NCBI RefSeq assembly: GCF_013374115.1
Contig: NZ_AP022673.1
Location: 310,001 to 374,000, forward strand
From: Sphingomonas sp. HMP9
GTDB lineage: Bacteria; Pseudomonadota; Alphaproteobacteria; Sphingomonadales; Sphingomonadaceae
Direction: 5' to 3'
DNA length: 64,000 nucleotides
In this document: positions 48,494 through 57,284 of the stretch, piece by piece
How the letters are laid out: the number at the start of each line of letters is the position of its first letter
Numbering within the stretch: position 1 is the stretch's first letter
Made by a program: the position numbers and the translations under genes
The notes under the pieces: model-generated
What the model was told of the DNA's origin: nothing
The model's input: the letters and a program-made list of their open reading frames with translations, nothing else
The model's database searches: none

Positions 48494-49729
48494 TTACAGC
48501 TTGACGACGTTCGACGCGAGGTCCTGGAACCGCTCATCGTACAGCGAGACCATCGGCTCGTCGGTGACGATCACCGTCTCGTCCGATCCGAACCCGTTGA
48601 ACGCGGTCCGCATCGCCGAGCCGTACGCGCCGAGCATGCCGATCTCGATGTAATCGCCGGCCTGCGTGTCGGCGGGCAGCAGGAACGGGCCGACCATGTA
48701 ATCCATGTCGTCGCACGTCGGACCGTAGAAGCTGAACTCCATGTCCTTCGCCCGGCTTTCCGGCTCGCGGAGCAGTTCGACCGGGAAACGCCAGCCGATA
48801 TGCGCCGCATCGAACAGCGCGCCATACGCGCCGTCGTTAATGTACAGCTCGGTCCCGCGGCGCTTTTCGACGCGCACGATAATCGACGAATATTCCGCAC
48901 ACAGCGCGCGGCCCGGCTCGCACCACAGCTCGGACGAATAGCTGACGGGCAGCGATTCGAACGACCGGTGGATCGTCTCGAAGAAATGCTCGAGCGGCGG
49001 GGGCTCCATGCCCGGATAGGACGACGGGAAGCCGCCACCAACGTCGATCACGTCGACCGTGACCGCCGCCTCGACGATCGCCGCACGGACGCGCTCCATC
49101 GCGTTCGAATACGCTTCGGGAGTCATCGCCTGCGAACCGACATGGAAGCAGATGCCGAGCGCGTCCGCCGCCTGGCGGGCTGCGAACAACAGCTCCTTGG
49201 CTTCATGCGGGGCGGCACCGAACTTCGACGCGAGGCTCAGCTTCGAATGTTCGGACGACACGCGCAACCGGACGCACAGCGTCAGGTCGGTCGCTTCGTT
49301 GGTCGCGCGAACGACCTTGTCGAGCTCTTCGAGGCTGTCGAGGCTGAAGGTACGAACGCCGTGCGTGAAATACGCCTCGCGCACTGCTTCCTCGGCCTTG
49401 ACCGGGTGCATGAAGCACAGGGTCGCCTGCGGGAGCGTCCGCGCGACCAGGCGCACTTCGGCGATCGACGCCACGTCGTAATGCGTGATGCCGTTGTCCC
49501 ACAGGATCTGCAGGAGTTCGGGAGACGGGTTCGCCTTCACCGCATACATTGAGCGACCCGGAAACTTCTCGACGAAGAACCGAGCGGCGCGCGCAGCAGC
49601 GTGCGGACGAACGAGCGTGACCGGATCAACCGGGCGCCCTTTAGCGATGTCGATGCCGCTCCCGATGGGGGAGGTGTCGGCGGTCGAATGGGCTTTCGCT
49701 AACCCCAGCGCGATATGATGCTTAACCAA
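48494..49729 (-). CDS. Ornithine/lysine decarboxylase, fold III (alanine-racemase type)
   Basis: A 411-residue PLP enzyme. The PLP lysine is in MYAVKANPSPELL, the phosphate-binding loop in DVGGGFPSSYPG, EPGRALCAE follows, and the catalytic cysteine loop is GPTCDDMDYM. This is the eukaryotic-type ornithine decarboxylase common in alphaproteobacteria; some members also decarboxylate lysine. It produces putrescine for the deoxyhypusine-synthase-like enzyme encoded downstream. Confidence 0.93.
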   Translation of the reverse strand: MVKHHIALGLAKAHSTADTSPIGSGIDIAKGRPVDPVTLVRPHAAARAARFFVEKFPGRSMYAVKANPSPELLQILWDNGITHYDVASIAEVRLVARTLPQATLCFMHPVKAEEAVREAYFTHGVRTFSLDSLEELDKVVRATNEATDLTLCVRLRVSSEHSKLSLASKFGAAPHEAKELLFAARQAADALGICFHVGSQAMTPEAYSNAMERVRAAIVEAAVTVDVIDVGGGFPSSYPGMEPPPLEHFFETIHRSFESLPVSYSSELWCEPGRALCAEYSSIIVRVEKRRGTELYINDGAYGALFDAAHIGWRFPVELLREPESRAKDMEFSFYGPTCDDMDYMVGPFLLPADTQAGDYIEIGMLGAYGSAMRTAFNGFGSDETVIVTDEPMVSLYDERFQDLASNVVKL

Positions 49730-49866
49730 TTCAAGGGACCTCCAATGTCCTGAGACAAATTACAAAAACACTGCCTTGCGGTTGGAAGTCCCATGGGGCA
49801 GCGGAAGCGCGATCTAGGGTTACGCGCCCCCCATGTAAATAGCGTTTGGCGGATAGGAGACGGTGT

Positions 49867-50829
49867 GTGACGATTTTGCGACAACCGACGCGGGCGGGTG
49901 TGCGGGATGCCGCGGAAAAGATCGCCCGGATCCTCCCGCCGACACCTTTGTCCGTCAGCGAAATCAGAGGCGTATCGGTCGCTTTCAAAGCTGAATCGCT
50001 GCAACCCATCGGCGCGTTCAAGATTCGCGGCGCGTGGCATCGGCTCACCGCCTTGGACGAGGTCGCACGAAAGAAAGGCGTGGTCGCGTTTTCGTCGGGC
50101 AATCACGCGCAAGGTGTGGCGTGGGCGGCGAAGCGGCTCGGGATTTCGGCGACGATCGTGATGCCGTCGGACGCGCCGCGCCTGAAGCGCGAGTCGACGC
50201 TGGCGCTGGGTGCGGAGGTCGTCACCTACGACCGCGCCACCGAAAGCCGCGAGGCAATCGCCGCGGGACTGGCCGAAGCGCGCGGCGCGACGTTGGTACC
50301 CAGCTTCGACGACCCGTGGATCATCGAAGGGCAGGGCAGCACCGGGATCGAAGCGGCCGCGCAGATGGCAGCGCTCGGCATGGGCGTGCCGAGCCGTGTC
50401 GTGATCCCGTGTGGCGGCGGCGGTCTGTCGGCGGGCATCGCGCTCGCGTTGAAGGACAGCGCCATCACCGTCGTCGAACCCGAGGGCTGGGACGACATGC
50501 GTCGTTCGCTGGAGGCCTCCTGGATCGAACCGGTCGGCCCCAACCCGCCGCCGACCGCCTGCGATTCGCTCCAGACCCTACGCGTGTCGCCGCTGACCTT
50601 CGACGTCCTCTCCCGCCGCGATGCGACCGGCGTCGCGGTCAGCGAATCGGAGATCGCGGCGGCGCAGCGTTGGGCGGCGGAACGGCTACGGCTGGTGATC
50701 GAACCCGGCGGCGCGGTCGGATTGGCGGCAGTGCTCGCCGGCAAGGTGAGGCTCGAACCCGGGCTGCTGGTCATCCTGTCCGGCGGCAACGTCGACATCG
50801 CCGCCTATGCAAAGGCGATGGCCGCATGA
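49867..50829 (+). CDS. Threonine/serine dehydratase (serine-racemase-like)
   Basis: A 320-residue fold II PLP enzyme without a C-terminal regulatory ACT domain. It has the PLP lysine in AFKIRGAWHRL, SSGNHAQGVAWAAK, the phosphate-binding CGGGGLSAG, and LSGGNVD. It deaminates threonine or serine; racemase activity is possible in this short form. GTG at 49867 was chosen because AGGAG precedes it by eight bases; TTG at 49846 would place the SD inside the gene. The stop overlaps the next small gene. Confidence 0.92.
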   Translation: MTILRQPTRAGVRDAAEKIARILPPTPLSVSEIRGVSVAFKAESLQPIGAFKIRGAWHRLTALDEVARKKGVVAFSSGNHAQGVAWAAKRLGISATIVMPSDAPRLKRESTLALGAEVVTYDRATESREAIAAGLAEARGATLVPSFDDPWIIEGQGSTGIEAAAQMAALGMGVPSRVVIPCGGGGLSAGIALALKDSAITVVEPEGWDDMRRSLEASWIEPVGPNPPPTACDSLQTLRVSPLTFDVLSRRDATGVAVSESEIAAAQRWAAERLRLVIEPGGAVGLAAVLAGKVRLEPGLLVILSGGNVDIAAYAKAMAA

Positions 50830-51005
50830 ATGCCGCACTGATCTCGATCGCGGCGGCAGCGCCCACCATCGCGATGCTGGGCATGTTCGCCTGCCTGATC
50901 GGCGGGGTCATGTTGATCGCGAAGAAGCGCGACACGAAAAAGGGCGTGCTGATGCTGGTGATGGCCGCAGTGCTGCTGGCCAACGTAGCGATCTGGACCC
51001 TCTAA
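50826..51005 (+). CDS. Small two-helix membrane protein (59 aa)
   Basis: Start ATG overlaps the dehydratase stop (ATGA). The protein has two hydrophobic helices (about residues 12-32, IAMLGMFACLIGGVMLI, and 40-58, GVLMLVMAAVLLANVAIW) joined by a basic turn KKRDTKKG. Not assigned to a family. Tight coupling to the upstream gene supports expression; the inside-positive turn predicts both ends in the periplasm. Confidence 0.72.
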   Translation: MNAALISIAAAAPTIAMLGMFACLIGGVMLIAKKRDTKKGVLMLVMAAVLLANVAIWTL

Positions 51006-51007
51006 CT

Positions 51008-51149
51008 CTCTCGCCCCTGCGGGGAGAGGGAAGGGGCCCGCCGCACTTGCGGTGGGAAGGGAGAGGGGAGTTGGGGAGAGATCCGCTCTCCCCAACTCCC
51101 CCTCATCCGGCGCAAGCGCGCCACCTTCTCCCCGAGGGGAGAAGGCCAG
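51008..51149. repeat. Repeat, family B (complex)
   Basis: Successive G-rich and C-rich words form nested inverted repeats: CGCCCCTGCGGGGAGAGGG, GGGAGAGGGGAGTTGGGGAG with CTCCCCAACTCCCCCTC, and CCTTCTCCCCGAGGGGAGAAGG. It lies between the convergent 59-aa gene and hydrolase gene. Confidence 0.75.
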
Positions 51150-51151
51150 GT

Positions 51152-51808
51152 TCACCGGATCGGCGAGTTCGGATCGAGGCGCATGTCGAGATACTTGTCC
51201 ACGCTCCCCATCAGCTCGGGCATCTCGTGCTCGAAGAAGTGGTTCGCCTTCGGGATGGTATCGTGATGGATCGTGATGTGCTTCTGCGTGCGGAGCTTAT
51301 CCACCAGCTTCTGCGTGGCACCCGGCGTCGCGACCTCGTCGCCCTCGCCCTGGATGATGATCCCGCTCGACGGGCAGGGCGCGAGGAACGTGAAGTCGTA
51401 CAGGTTCGCCGGCGGCGCGACCGAGATGAAGCCGCGGATCTCGGGGCGGCGCATCAGCAGCTGCATGCCGATCCACGCGCCGAAGCTCACGCCCGCAATC
51501 CAGGTCGTCTGCGCCTCCGGGTGGAAGCTCTGCACCCAATCGAGCGCGCTCGCCGCATCGCTCAATTCGCCGACGCCATTGTCGAACACGCCCTGGCTCT
51601 TGCCGACGCCGCGGAAGTTGAACCGCAACGTGGCAAAGCCGCGCCGCTGGAACGTCTTGTACAGCTGCTGCACGATCGCGTTGTTCATCGTGCCACCCGC
51701 CGATGGATGCGGGTGCAGGATCATCGCGACGGGTGCGCGCGGGCGTGGACCCGGCGCAAAACGACCTTCGAGGCGGCCTTCGGGACCGGGGAAAATGACT
51801 TCGGGCAT
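51152..51808 (-). CDS. Alpha/beta-hydrolase (dienelactone-hydrolase-like)
   Basis: A 218-residue cytoplasmic hydrolase: MILHPHPSAGGTMNN, LRFNFRGVGKSQG, the nucleophile elbow AGVSFGAWIG, the acid in IIQGEGDEVATP and the His in PKANHFFEHEM. The family (KANL-like, UPF0227-like) is widespread in alphaproteobacteria, often next to iron-sulfur genes, as here beside two cysteine desulfurase genes. Substrate unknown. The start at 51808 gives MPEVIFPGPEGRLEG; the longer frame is not supported. Confidence 0.88.
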   Translation of the reverse strand: MPEVIFPGPEGRLEGRFAPGPRPRAPVAMILHPHPSAGGTMNNAIVQQLYKTFQRRGFATLRFNFRGVGKSQGVFDNGVGELSDAASALDWVQSFHPEAQTTWIAGVSFGAWIGMQLLMRRPEIRGFISVAPPANLYDFTFLAPCPSSGIIIQGEGDEVATPGATQKLVDKLRTQKHITIHHDTIPKANHFFEHEMPELMGSVDKYLDMRLDPNSPIR

Positions 51809-51889
51809 GGGGCACTCGCGAACTGGAGGCGCACTCGGGTGGAGTGACGGAATATGCGCGCTATATAAGGTCCGAGCCCCTTTTCGCAA

Positions 51890-52978
51890 TTGGAACCGAC
51901 CCTGGCCCGTCACGACTCGCGTATCTACCTCGATCACGCCGCCACCACGCCGATGCGCCCCGAGGCCATCGCGGCGGTGATGGAGGGCATGGCGCGCTGG
52001 GCGAACCCGTCCTCGCCGCATGCCGAGGGGCGGGAGGCACGGCGCGCGTTGGAGGATGCGCGAGCGAGGATCAAGTCGGTTCTGGGTTGGACGGGTGAAG
52101 TGATTCTGACCAGCGGAGCAAGCGAGGCACTCGCGATCGGCTTGGGCCGATCGAAGGCGGTGCGTCAGCTCGTTTCTGCCGTAGAGCACGACGCCGTCTT
52201 TCGCGCTGCTCCTCGGGCAGACATTCTGCCGATTATCGATGGCCAGCCGGATGAGGTTTTCTTAGCGGAGTATCTCGATACCGGCGCCCCGCCGGTCGTG
52301 GCGATCCAATCGATAAATTCGGAGACGGGAACTGCCTTGCTCCCTTACGTCCGCTCGCCAACTCTCAAAATGGTTCAGGACGCAGGCGGTTTGGTACTGG
52401 CGGACTGTTCGCAATCGGCCGGGAAGATGCCGCTCCCAGACGCCGATATGGTCGTGGTGTCGGCACACAAGCTTGGAGGTCCGCCGGGCGTGGGTGCGCT
52501 GTTCGTCAGAAATTTCGGGATGCTGGAGCCGACAGGCGGTCACGAGTCAGGCTACCGCGCGGGAACCGAAAACCTCCCTGGCGTACTTGGATTTGCCGCA
52601 GCGCTTGATGTCGTAAGTTCATGGTCGACTGACGTCGAGCAGCGGTTCGATTTCAAGAACTCGCTGCACGAGGTGGCCGAAATCAACATGCCCGGCGTTC
52701 AGTGCTCGCACATCTTTTCCGTCGCGATGGAGCATTTGCCTTCGGCCGCACAGTTGATCCGCCTAGATGGCATGGGTTTTTCCGTCTCTGCCGGCAGCGC
52801 TTGTTCGTCGGGAACGTTGAAGACTAGTCGTTCGCTTGCAGCCTTCGGCGTTTCGGACGTCGCCGCTGCGCGAACGATCCGAATCAGTCTTGGCTGGTCA
52901 ACGACGGTCGAAGAACTGAACCAGTTTGCCCGAGCGTTTCGCACTCTTGCGCACGATGCGGCAGCGCGCGCCGCATGA
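51890..52978 (+). CDS. Cysteine desulfurase family protein (first of tandem pair)
   Basis: A 362-residue fold I PLP enzyme of the NifS/IscS family: RIYLDHAATTPMRPEA, TSGASEALAIGLG, INSETGTALLP, the PLP lysine in SAHKLGGPPG, and the catalytic cysteine in SAGSACSSGTLKTS. It would deliver persulfide sulfur to Fe-S or thio-cofactor assembly. The start codon appears to be TTG (51890) without a good SD. Codon use in 52140-52930 is visibly less GC-biased than in its neighbours (TTA, TTT, AAA codons). It overlaps the second desulfurase gene by four bases. Confidence 0.88.
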   Translation: MEPTLARHDSRIYLDHAATTPMRPEAIAAVMEGMARWANPSSPHAEGREARRALEDARARIKSVLGWTGEVILTSGASEALAIGLGRSKAVRQLVSAVEHDAVFRAAPRADILPIIDGQPDEVFLAEYLDTGAPPVVAIQSINSETGTALLPYVRSPTLKMVQDAGGLVLADCSQSAGKMPLPDADMVVVSAHKLGGPPGVGALFVRNFGMLEPTGGHESGYRAGTENLPGVLGFAAALDVVSSWSTDVEQRFDFKNSLHEVAEINMPGVQCSHIFSVAMEHLPSAAQLIRLDGMGFSVSAGSACSSGTLKTSRSLAAFGVSDVAAARTIRISLGWSTTVEELNQFARAFRTLAHDAAARAA

Positions 52979-54060
52979 TCTATCTCGACTACCAGGCGAC
53001 CACCCCGCTCGCGCCCGAAGCGCTCGCCGCCATGCTCCCCTGGCTCGAATCGCAGCATGCCAATCCGCATTCGCCCCACCGCGAAGGTCGCCGCGCGAAA
53101 GCGGCCGTCGAAGTCGCCCGCGATCAGGTCGCCGCATTGCTCCCCCCCGGCGGCCGCATCGCCTTCACCAGCGGCGCGACCGAGGCGCTGAACTGGGCGA
53201 TCAAGGGCACGCGCGGTCCGATCGTGACGCTCGCCAGCGAACATGCGGCCGTCCTCGACACGGCCGCGGCCGAAGCGGCGAGGGGGCGCGACGTCACCAT
53301 AATCCCGGTCGGTGCGGACGGCATGGTCGACCTTGACGCAGCCCGCTCGGCGATACGCTCCGGTACCGGCCTCGTCGCCGCGATGCTCGTCAACAACGAG
53401 ATCGGCGTCATCCAGCCCATCGCGGCACTCGCCGAGATCGCTCACGACTCTGGTGCGCGGATGCTCTGCGATGCAGTACAAGGCTACGGCCGCGTCCCGA
53501 TCCCCGCCACCGTCGACCTGATCGCCATCTCGGCACACAAGGTCCACGGTCCCAAGGGGATCGGCGCGCTCTGGATCCGCGATGGCGTAGACCTCGCCCC
53601 CCTGATGCACGGCGGCGGGCAGGAAGCGCCGGGCCGCTCCGGCACGCTATCGCCCGCCCTGTGCGCAGGCTTCGGCGTCGCAGCGCGCCTGATGGCCGAT
53701 CGCAAGGACCAAGACGAAGTGCATCTCGACCGCCTCTGGTCGCTGGCCCGCGACCGTCTCGGCCCAGGCTGGACGATCAACGGCTCGATCGAACATCGCT
53801 ACCACGGCAATCTCAACGTCCGCCGCGAAGGTCTCGACGTGAACCGCCTCATGTCCGACCAGCGTGACATCGCCTTCTCCGCCGGATCCGCCTGTGCCAG
53901 CGGCTCCGGCCGTTCGAGCCACGTCCTGCGCGCGATCGGCCTTACCGAAGCCCAGGCACGGTCGAGCATCCGCCTCGGCTTCGGCCGCTACACCACCGAA
54001 ACCGAACTGCGCGACGCCATCAATGCGATCGTCGCCGCAGCCGAGGCACAATGGCCATGA
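52975..54060 (+). CDS. Cysteine desulfurase (second of tandem pair)
   Basis: A 361-residue NifS/IscS-type enzyme: MIYLDYQATTPLAPEAL, FTSGATEALNWAIKG, LVNNEIGVIQPI, the PLP lysine in SAHKVHGPKG, and the catalytic cysteine in SAGSACASGSGRSS. It overlaps the preceding desulfurase (ATGA) and the following ferredoxin gene (ATGA). Diverged from its neighbour over most of its length, so the two are paralogues with likely separate partners. The ferredoxin suggests a housekeeping Fe-S assembly role. Confidence 0.95.
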   Translation: MIYLDYQATTPLAPEALAAMLPWLESQHANPHSPHREGRRAKAAVEVARDQVAALLPPGGRIAFTSGATEALNWAIKGTRGPIVTLASEHAAVLDTAAAEAARGRDVTIIPVGADGMVDLDAARSAIRSGTGLVAAMLVNNEIGVIQPIAALAEIAHDSGARMLCDAVQGYGRVPIPATVDLIAISAHKVHGPKGIGALWIRDGVDLAPLMHGGGQEAPGRSGTLSPALCAGFGVAARLMADRKDQDEVHLDRLWSLARDRLGPGWTINGSIEHRYHGNLNVRREGLDVNRLMSDQRDIAFSAGSACASGSGRSSHVLRAIGLTEAQARSSIRLGFGRYTTETELRDAINAIVAAAEAQWP

Positions 54061-54362
54061 TTGTCCGCTTCATCGCCCGTGACGGCAGCATAGGTAGCGT
54101 CGCGGCCAATCCCGGCGACCGGCTGCTCGACGCTGCGCAGGCGGACGGCCAGCCGCTCGAAGGCACCTGCGAAGGCCAATTGTCCTGCGCGACCTGCCAC
54201 GTCATCGTCGACGCCGCCGACTTCGCCCGCCTGCCGCCTGCGAGCGAGGACGAGGAGGACATGCTCGATCTCGCGCACAACGCGACTCGCACCAGCCGGC
54301 TCGCCTGCCAGATCCGCCTTACCGAAGCCCTGGATGGACTGACCGTGAGGATTCCCGCTTAG
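54057..54362 (+). CDS. 2Fe-2S ferredoxin (adrenodoxin-like)
   Basis: A 101-residue ferredoxin with the ligand pattern of the adrenodoxin/Isc class: C in GTCEGQLSCATCHV (C-x5-C-x2-C) and the fourth Cys in SRLACQIRLT, plus acidic helix ASEDEEDMLDLAHN. It transfers electrons for Fe-S cluster assembly or monooxygenases. Translational coupling to the cysteine desulfurase favours the Fe-S role. ATG at 54057 overlaps the upstream stop; ATG at 54051 is in frame too. Confidence 0.94.
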   Translation: MIVRFIARDGSIGSVAANPGDRLLDAAQADGQPLEGTCEGQLSCATCHVIVDAADFARLPPASEDEEDMLDLAHNATRTSRLACQIRLTEALDGLTVRIPA

Positions 54363-54472
54363 GTCAGCAAAGCTTACAGGAAGACAACGGCCGGTTCAGG
54401 GAACGTCCACCGCAGAAAGTGGATTATCCCCTCATCGCCTCAATGTACGAGGCCTTGAGAGGAGTACCGGAC

Positions 54473-54784
54473 ATGAAGATTATCGCAATGTTCGCCGCTG
54501 GCGCGTTGGCCGCCGGAACGCTGTTCGCCTCGGCTCCCGCCGATGCCCAACGCCATGGTTGGGACGGTCCGCGCGGCGGACCCGGATGGCACGGCCCCCG
54601 CGGCGGTCGCGGCTGGCACGGGCGTCGCGGCTGGGACGGCCCGCGCCACGGGTATCGCGGATACGGCGGCTATCGCGGTGGCGGCTATGGCTATCGCGGA
54701 CCGCGGGGCTACGGCCGGTCGCGCGTCGTGTGCCACATCGAGCGCGGCTATTACGGCCCGGTTCGCCGCTGTTTCCGCCGCTGA
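54473..54784 (+). CDS. Secreted Gly/Arg/Tyr/His-rich small protein
   Basis: A 103-residue protein with signal peptide MKIIAMFAAGALAAGTLFAS, cleaved near PADA. The mature part is built of short repeats of Gly, Arg, Trp, His and Tyr (WDGPRGGPGWHGPRGG, GYRGYGGYRGGGYGY) and ends with two Cys in CHIERGYYGPVRRC, likely a disulfide. ATG at 54473 follows GAGAGGAG. Function unknown; the composition suggests an envelope or extracellular structural protein. Confidence 0.8.
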   Translation: MKIIAMFAAGALAAGTLFASAPADAQRHGWDGPRGGPGWHGPRGGRGWHGRRGWDGPRHGYRGYGGYRGGGYGYRGPRGYGRSRVVCHIERGYYGPVRRCFRR

Positions 54785-54861
54785 TACGGAACCGTAACGA
54801 CGCGTTTTAGTTTAACATAGGTTGCCGGGTTTTGCAGGACCCGCACCAGCAGGAGAATATC

Positions 54862-55101
54862 ATGAAATTGTTCACGCTCGCCGCCGCCGGTCTCGTCGCA
54901 CTCACCGGTTTGGCCCCCGTCGGCATCGCTGCCGAAGCCTCGGCACAGCGCACCGTCGTCCATGAGCGCACCGTCGTGCGGCACAACGACAACCGTCCGG
55001 GTTACCGTCGTCACGCCGTTCGCACGCGCCAGGTCTGCCGCAACGTCTATCGCAACCATCACCGCCAGCGCGTCTGCCGCACGGTCCGCTACAACCGCTA
55101 A
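54862..55101 (+). CDS. Secreted basic small protein with two cysteines
   Basis: A 79-residue protein with signal peptide MKLFTLAAAGLVALTGLAPV, cleaved near EASA. The mature part is highly basic (RTVVHERTVVRHNDNRPGYR) with Cys in RQVCRNVYRNHHRQRVCRT. Start at 54862 follows AGGAG. A weak EcfG-like site (GGAAC-N16-AGTT, 54788-54812) lies upstream. Sequence style resembles the neighbour at 54473, so both may serve the envelope. Function unknown. Confidence 0.78.
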   Translation: MKLFTLAAAGLVALTGLAPVGIAAEASAQRTVVHERTVVRHNDNRPGYRRHAVRTRQVCRNVYRNHHRQRVCRTVRYNR

Positions 55102-55160
55102 GTCAACACCCGCTCTTAAAGCGGCTTGATCATCCCGCCCGACCCCGCCATATGCGCCGC

Positions 55161-55250
55161 GGGAGCCGGGCGGACGTGGTCGTCGCCAACTTGGTCAGAT
55201 CCGGAAGGAAGCAGCCACAACGATTTCGCCGCGGGTCGTCCCGGCTCCCA
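55161..55250 (+). ncRNA. ffs: Small SRP RNA (4.5S RNA)
   Basis: The apical core GGTCAGATCCGGAAGGAAGC (55194-55213) is the SRP54-binding loop of bacterial SRP RNA. The flanks pair (GGGAGCCGGG at 55161 with CCCGGCTCCC ending 55249), forming the rod of a short, Alu-less 4.5S RNA. A location just upstream of dnaX is common in alphaproteobacteria. Exact ends are estimates of a few bases. Confidence 0.93.
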
Positions 55251-55307
55251 CCGCGAACATGTCGTACCGACATGTGAGCGCGGCCAGCGGCGCAAAGCGC
55301 CGTCTGA

Positions 55308-55340
55308 CGCTGCGGCTTAGCCGCAGCGCACTTTCTTCCT
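55308..55340 (+). terminator. Probable terminator after SRP RNA
   Basis: A perfect 9-bp stem (CGCTGCGGC/GCCGCAGCG) with a TTA loop is followed by CACTTTCTTCC. Together with a second small hairpin (ACATGTCG/CGACATGT, 55257-55275) it occupies the 315-bp gap before dnaX, which contains no other gene. Confidence 0.6.
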
Positions 55341-55565
55341 GCTTCGATTTACGACCGCCACCCTTGACTTCGCATACCCGCGAATGTTCCCGAAACGTTC
55401 CAAACCATTGTCCTACACCGTCACGCTGTGCCAGGCTTGGTCCATGCTCCACATCCACACCAAAACCGGCCCGGCACGCTGCTCTGCCGACACAAGTGCA
55501 GACCCTTCCGAGCGTCTATACTTTCTATACTTCACTCCCCTTCGACAGCACGCGCCGCAGCCGCT

Positions 55566-57284
55566 ATGACGATCGCAATGTCAGATTCCTTCGACCTGGG
55601 CGAACCCCCGCAGCCGGCCAAAGCGCCAGCCCAAACAGGGGACGCCGCCTACCGCGTGCTCGCGCGCAAATACCGTCCGCAGACCTTTTCCGAACTGATC
55701 GGGCAGGATGCGATGGTCCAGACGCTCGGCAACGCGATCAAGCGCGACCGGCTGGCGCACGCCTTCCTGATGACCGGTGTGCGTGGTGTCGGGAAGACCT
55801 CGACCGCGCGGCTGATCGCCAAGGCGCTCAACTGCATCGGCCCGGACGGCGAGGGCGGCCCGACGATCGATCCGTGCGGCGTCTGCGAACCCTGCCGCGC
55901 GATCGCCGAGGGGCGCCATATCGATGTGATCGAGATGGATGCCGCCAGCCATACCGGCGTCGACGACGTCCGTGAGATCATCGACGCGTCGCGCTATTCG
56001 GCGGTCACCGCGCGGTTCAAGATCTACATCATCGACGAAGTCCACATGCTGTCGAAGAACGCGTTCAATGCGTTGCTGAAGACGCTCGAGGAGCCGCCGC
56101 CGCATGTGAAGTTCCTGTTCGCAACCACCGAAGTGAACAAGGTCCCGGTGACGGTCCTCTCGCGCTGCCAGCGTTTCGACCTGCGCCGCATCTCCGCCGA
56201 ACAGCTCGCCAAGCATTTTGCGTGGGTGTCGAGCGAAGAAGGCGTCGCCGCCGATCCCGAGGCGCTGATGCTGATCGCGCGCGCAGCGGAAGGCTCTGCG
56301 CGCGACGGCCTGTCGATCCTCGACCAGGCGATCGCGCATGCGGGCCTCGAAGGCGGCGGCGTGACGGCGGATGCGGTCCGCCAGATGCTCGGCCTGTCCG
56401 ATCGTGGCGCGGTGCGCGATCTGCTCACGCTGATCCTCGCCGGCGACGGGGCAGGGGCGCTCGCCTCCATGCGCCGCCAATATGATTACGGCGTCGACCC
56501 GTTATCGGTGCTTCGCTCGCTGCTCGAAACCGTCCACGGCATCACGCTGACCAAGGTCGGCACGCCGCCCGACGCCGCACAACCCGCCGAGGAACGCGCG
56601 GCACGCGAGGAATGGGCGGCATCGCTTGGCTACCCCGCGCTGCACCGTCTGTGGCAGCTGTTCCTCAAGGGGCATGACGAGGTCGCCAAGGCCGCACTGC
56701 CGATCGAGGCCGCCGAGATGGCGCTGTTGCGCGCGATCTACGCCTCGACGCTCCCCGATCCCGGCGAACTTGCGCGGCAGATCGCCAGCGGCACGGCGCC
56801 CGTGGCTGCACCCGCATCGACGTCGCCGCCGCCTGCGACCCCGTCCGGTGAAACGCCGCCCTGGAAGGCGGGATCTGCCGTCGCGGCACCCGAACCGGTC
56901 GCGACCGGACCGATCCTGCCGCCGACCTTCGAAGCGCTGGTCGATCTGCTCGACGAATCGGGCGGCCTGGCTATCGCCGCACGCCTTCGTCACGGTGCGC
57001 GCATCGTCAGCTATGCGCCGCCTGAATTCGCGCTCAGCGGCAGTCGTCCGGTGTCGGCCGACACGCTCGCCGAGCTCGGCGCGCTGTTGAAGACGGTGAC
57101 TCGGACGGCGTGGAAAGTGTCGATCGTCGATGCACCCGGCGAGCCGACGCTGCGCGAGGCGCAGGACGCCGCCGACGCCGCGGTGCGTCAAGCCATTCTC
57201 GAATCCCCCATCATGAAGGCCGCGGTGGCAGCGTTTCCCGACGCCCAGCTCGAATCGTGGCCTGGCCAAAGGAGCAACGCATGA
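55566..57284 (+). CDS. dnaX: DNA polymerase III subunit gamma/tau
   Basis: A 572-residue clamp-loader protein. After a short leader the AAA+ module begins YRVLARKYRPQTFSELIGQD; Walker A is GVRGVGKTST, the zinc cysteines are in CGVCEPCRAI, Walker B is IYIIDEVHML, and sensor 1 is LFATTE. A Pro/Ala/Thr-rich linker (residues about 410-440) leads to the tau C-terminal domain. It loads the beta clamp at replication forks. No slippery A-run for a gamma product was seen. The start is uncertain: ATG 55566 or 55578, both without a good SD. Confidence 0.94.
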   Translation: MTIAMSDSFDLGEPPQPAKAPAQTGDAAYRVLARKYRPQTFSELIGQDAMVQTLGNAIKRDRLAHAFLMTGVRGVGKTSTARLIAKALNCIGPDGEGGPTIDPCGVCEPCRAIAEGRHIDVIEMDAASHTGVDDVREIIDASRYSAVTARFKIYIIDEVHMLSKNAFNALLKTLEEPPPHVKFLFATTEVNKVPVTVLSRCQRFDLRRISAEQLAKHFAWVSSEEGVAADPEALMLIARAAEGSARDGLSILDQAIAHAGLEGGGVTADAVRQMLGLSDRGAVRDLLTLILAGDGAGALASMRRQYDYGVDPLSVLRSLLETVHGITLTKVGTPPDAAQPAEERAAREEWAASLGYPALHRLWQLFLKGHDEVAKAALPIEAAEMALLRAIYASTLPDPGELARQIASGTAPVAAPASTSPPPATPSGETPPWKAGSAVAAPEPVATGPILPPTFEALVDLLDESGGLAIAARLRHGARIVSYAPPEFALSGSRPVSADTLAELGALLKTVTRTAWKVSIVDAPGEPTLREAQDAADAAVRQAILESPIMKAAVAAFPDAQLESWPGQRSNA

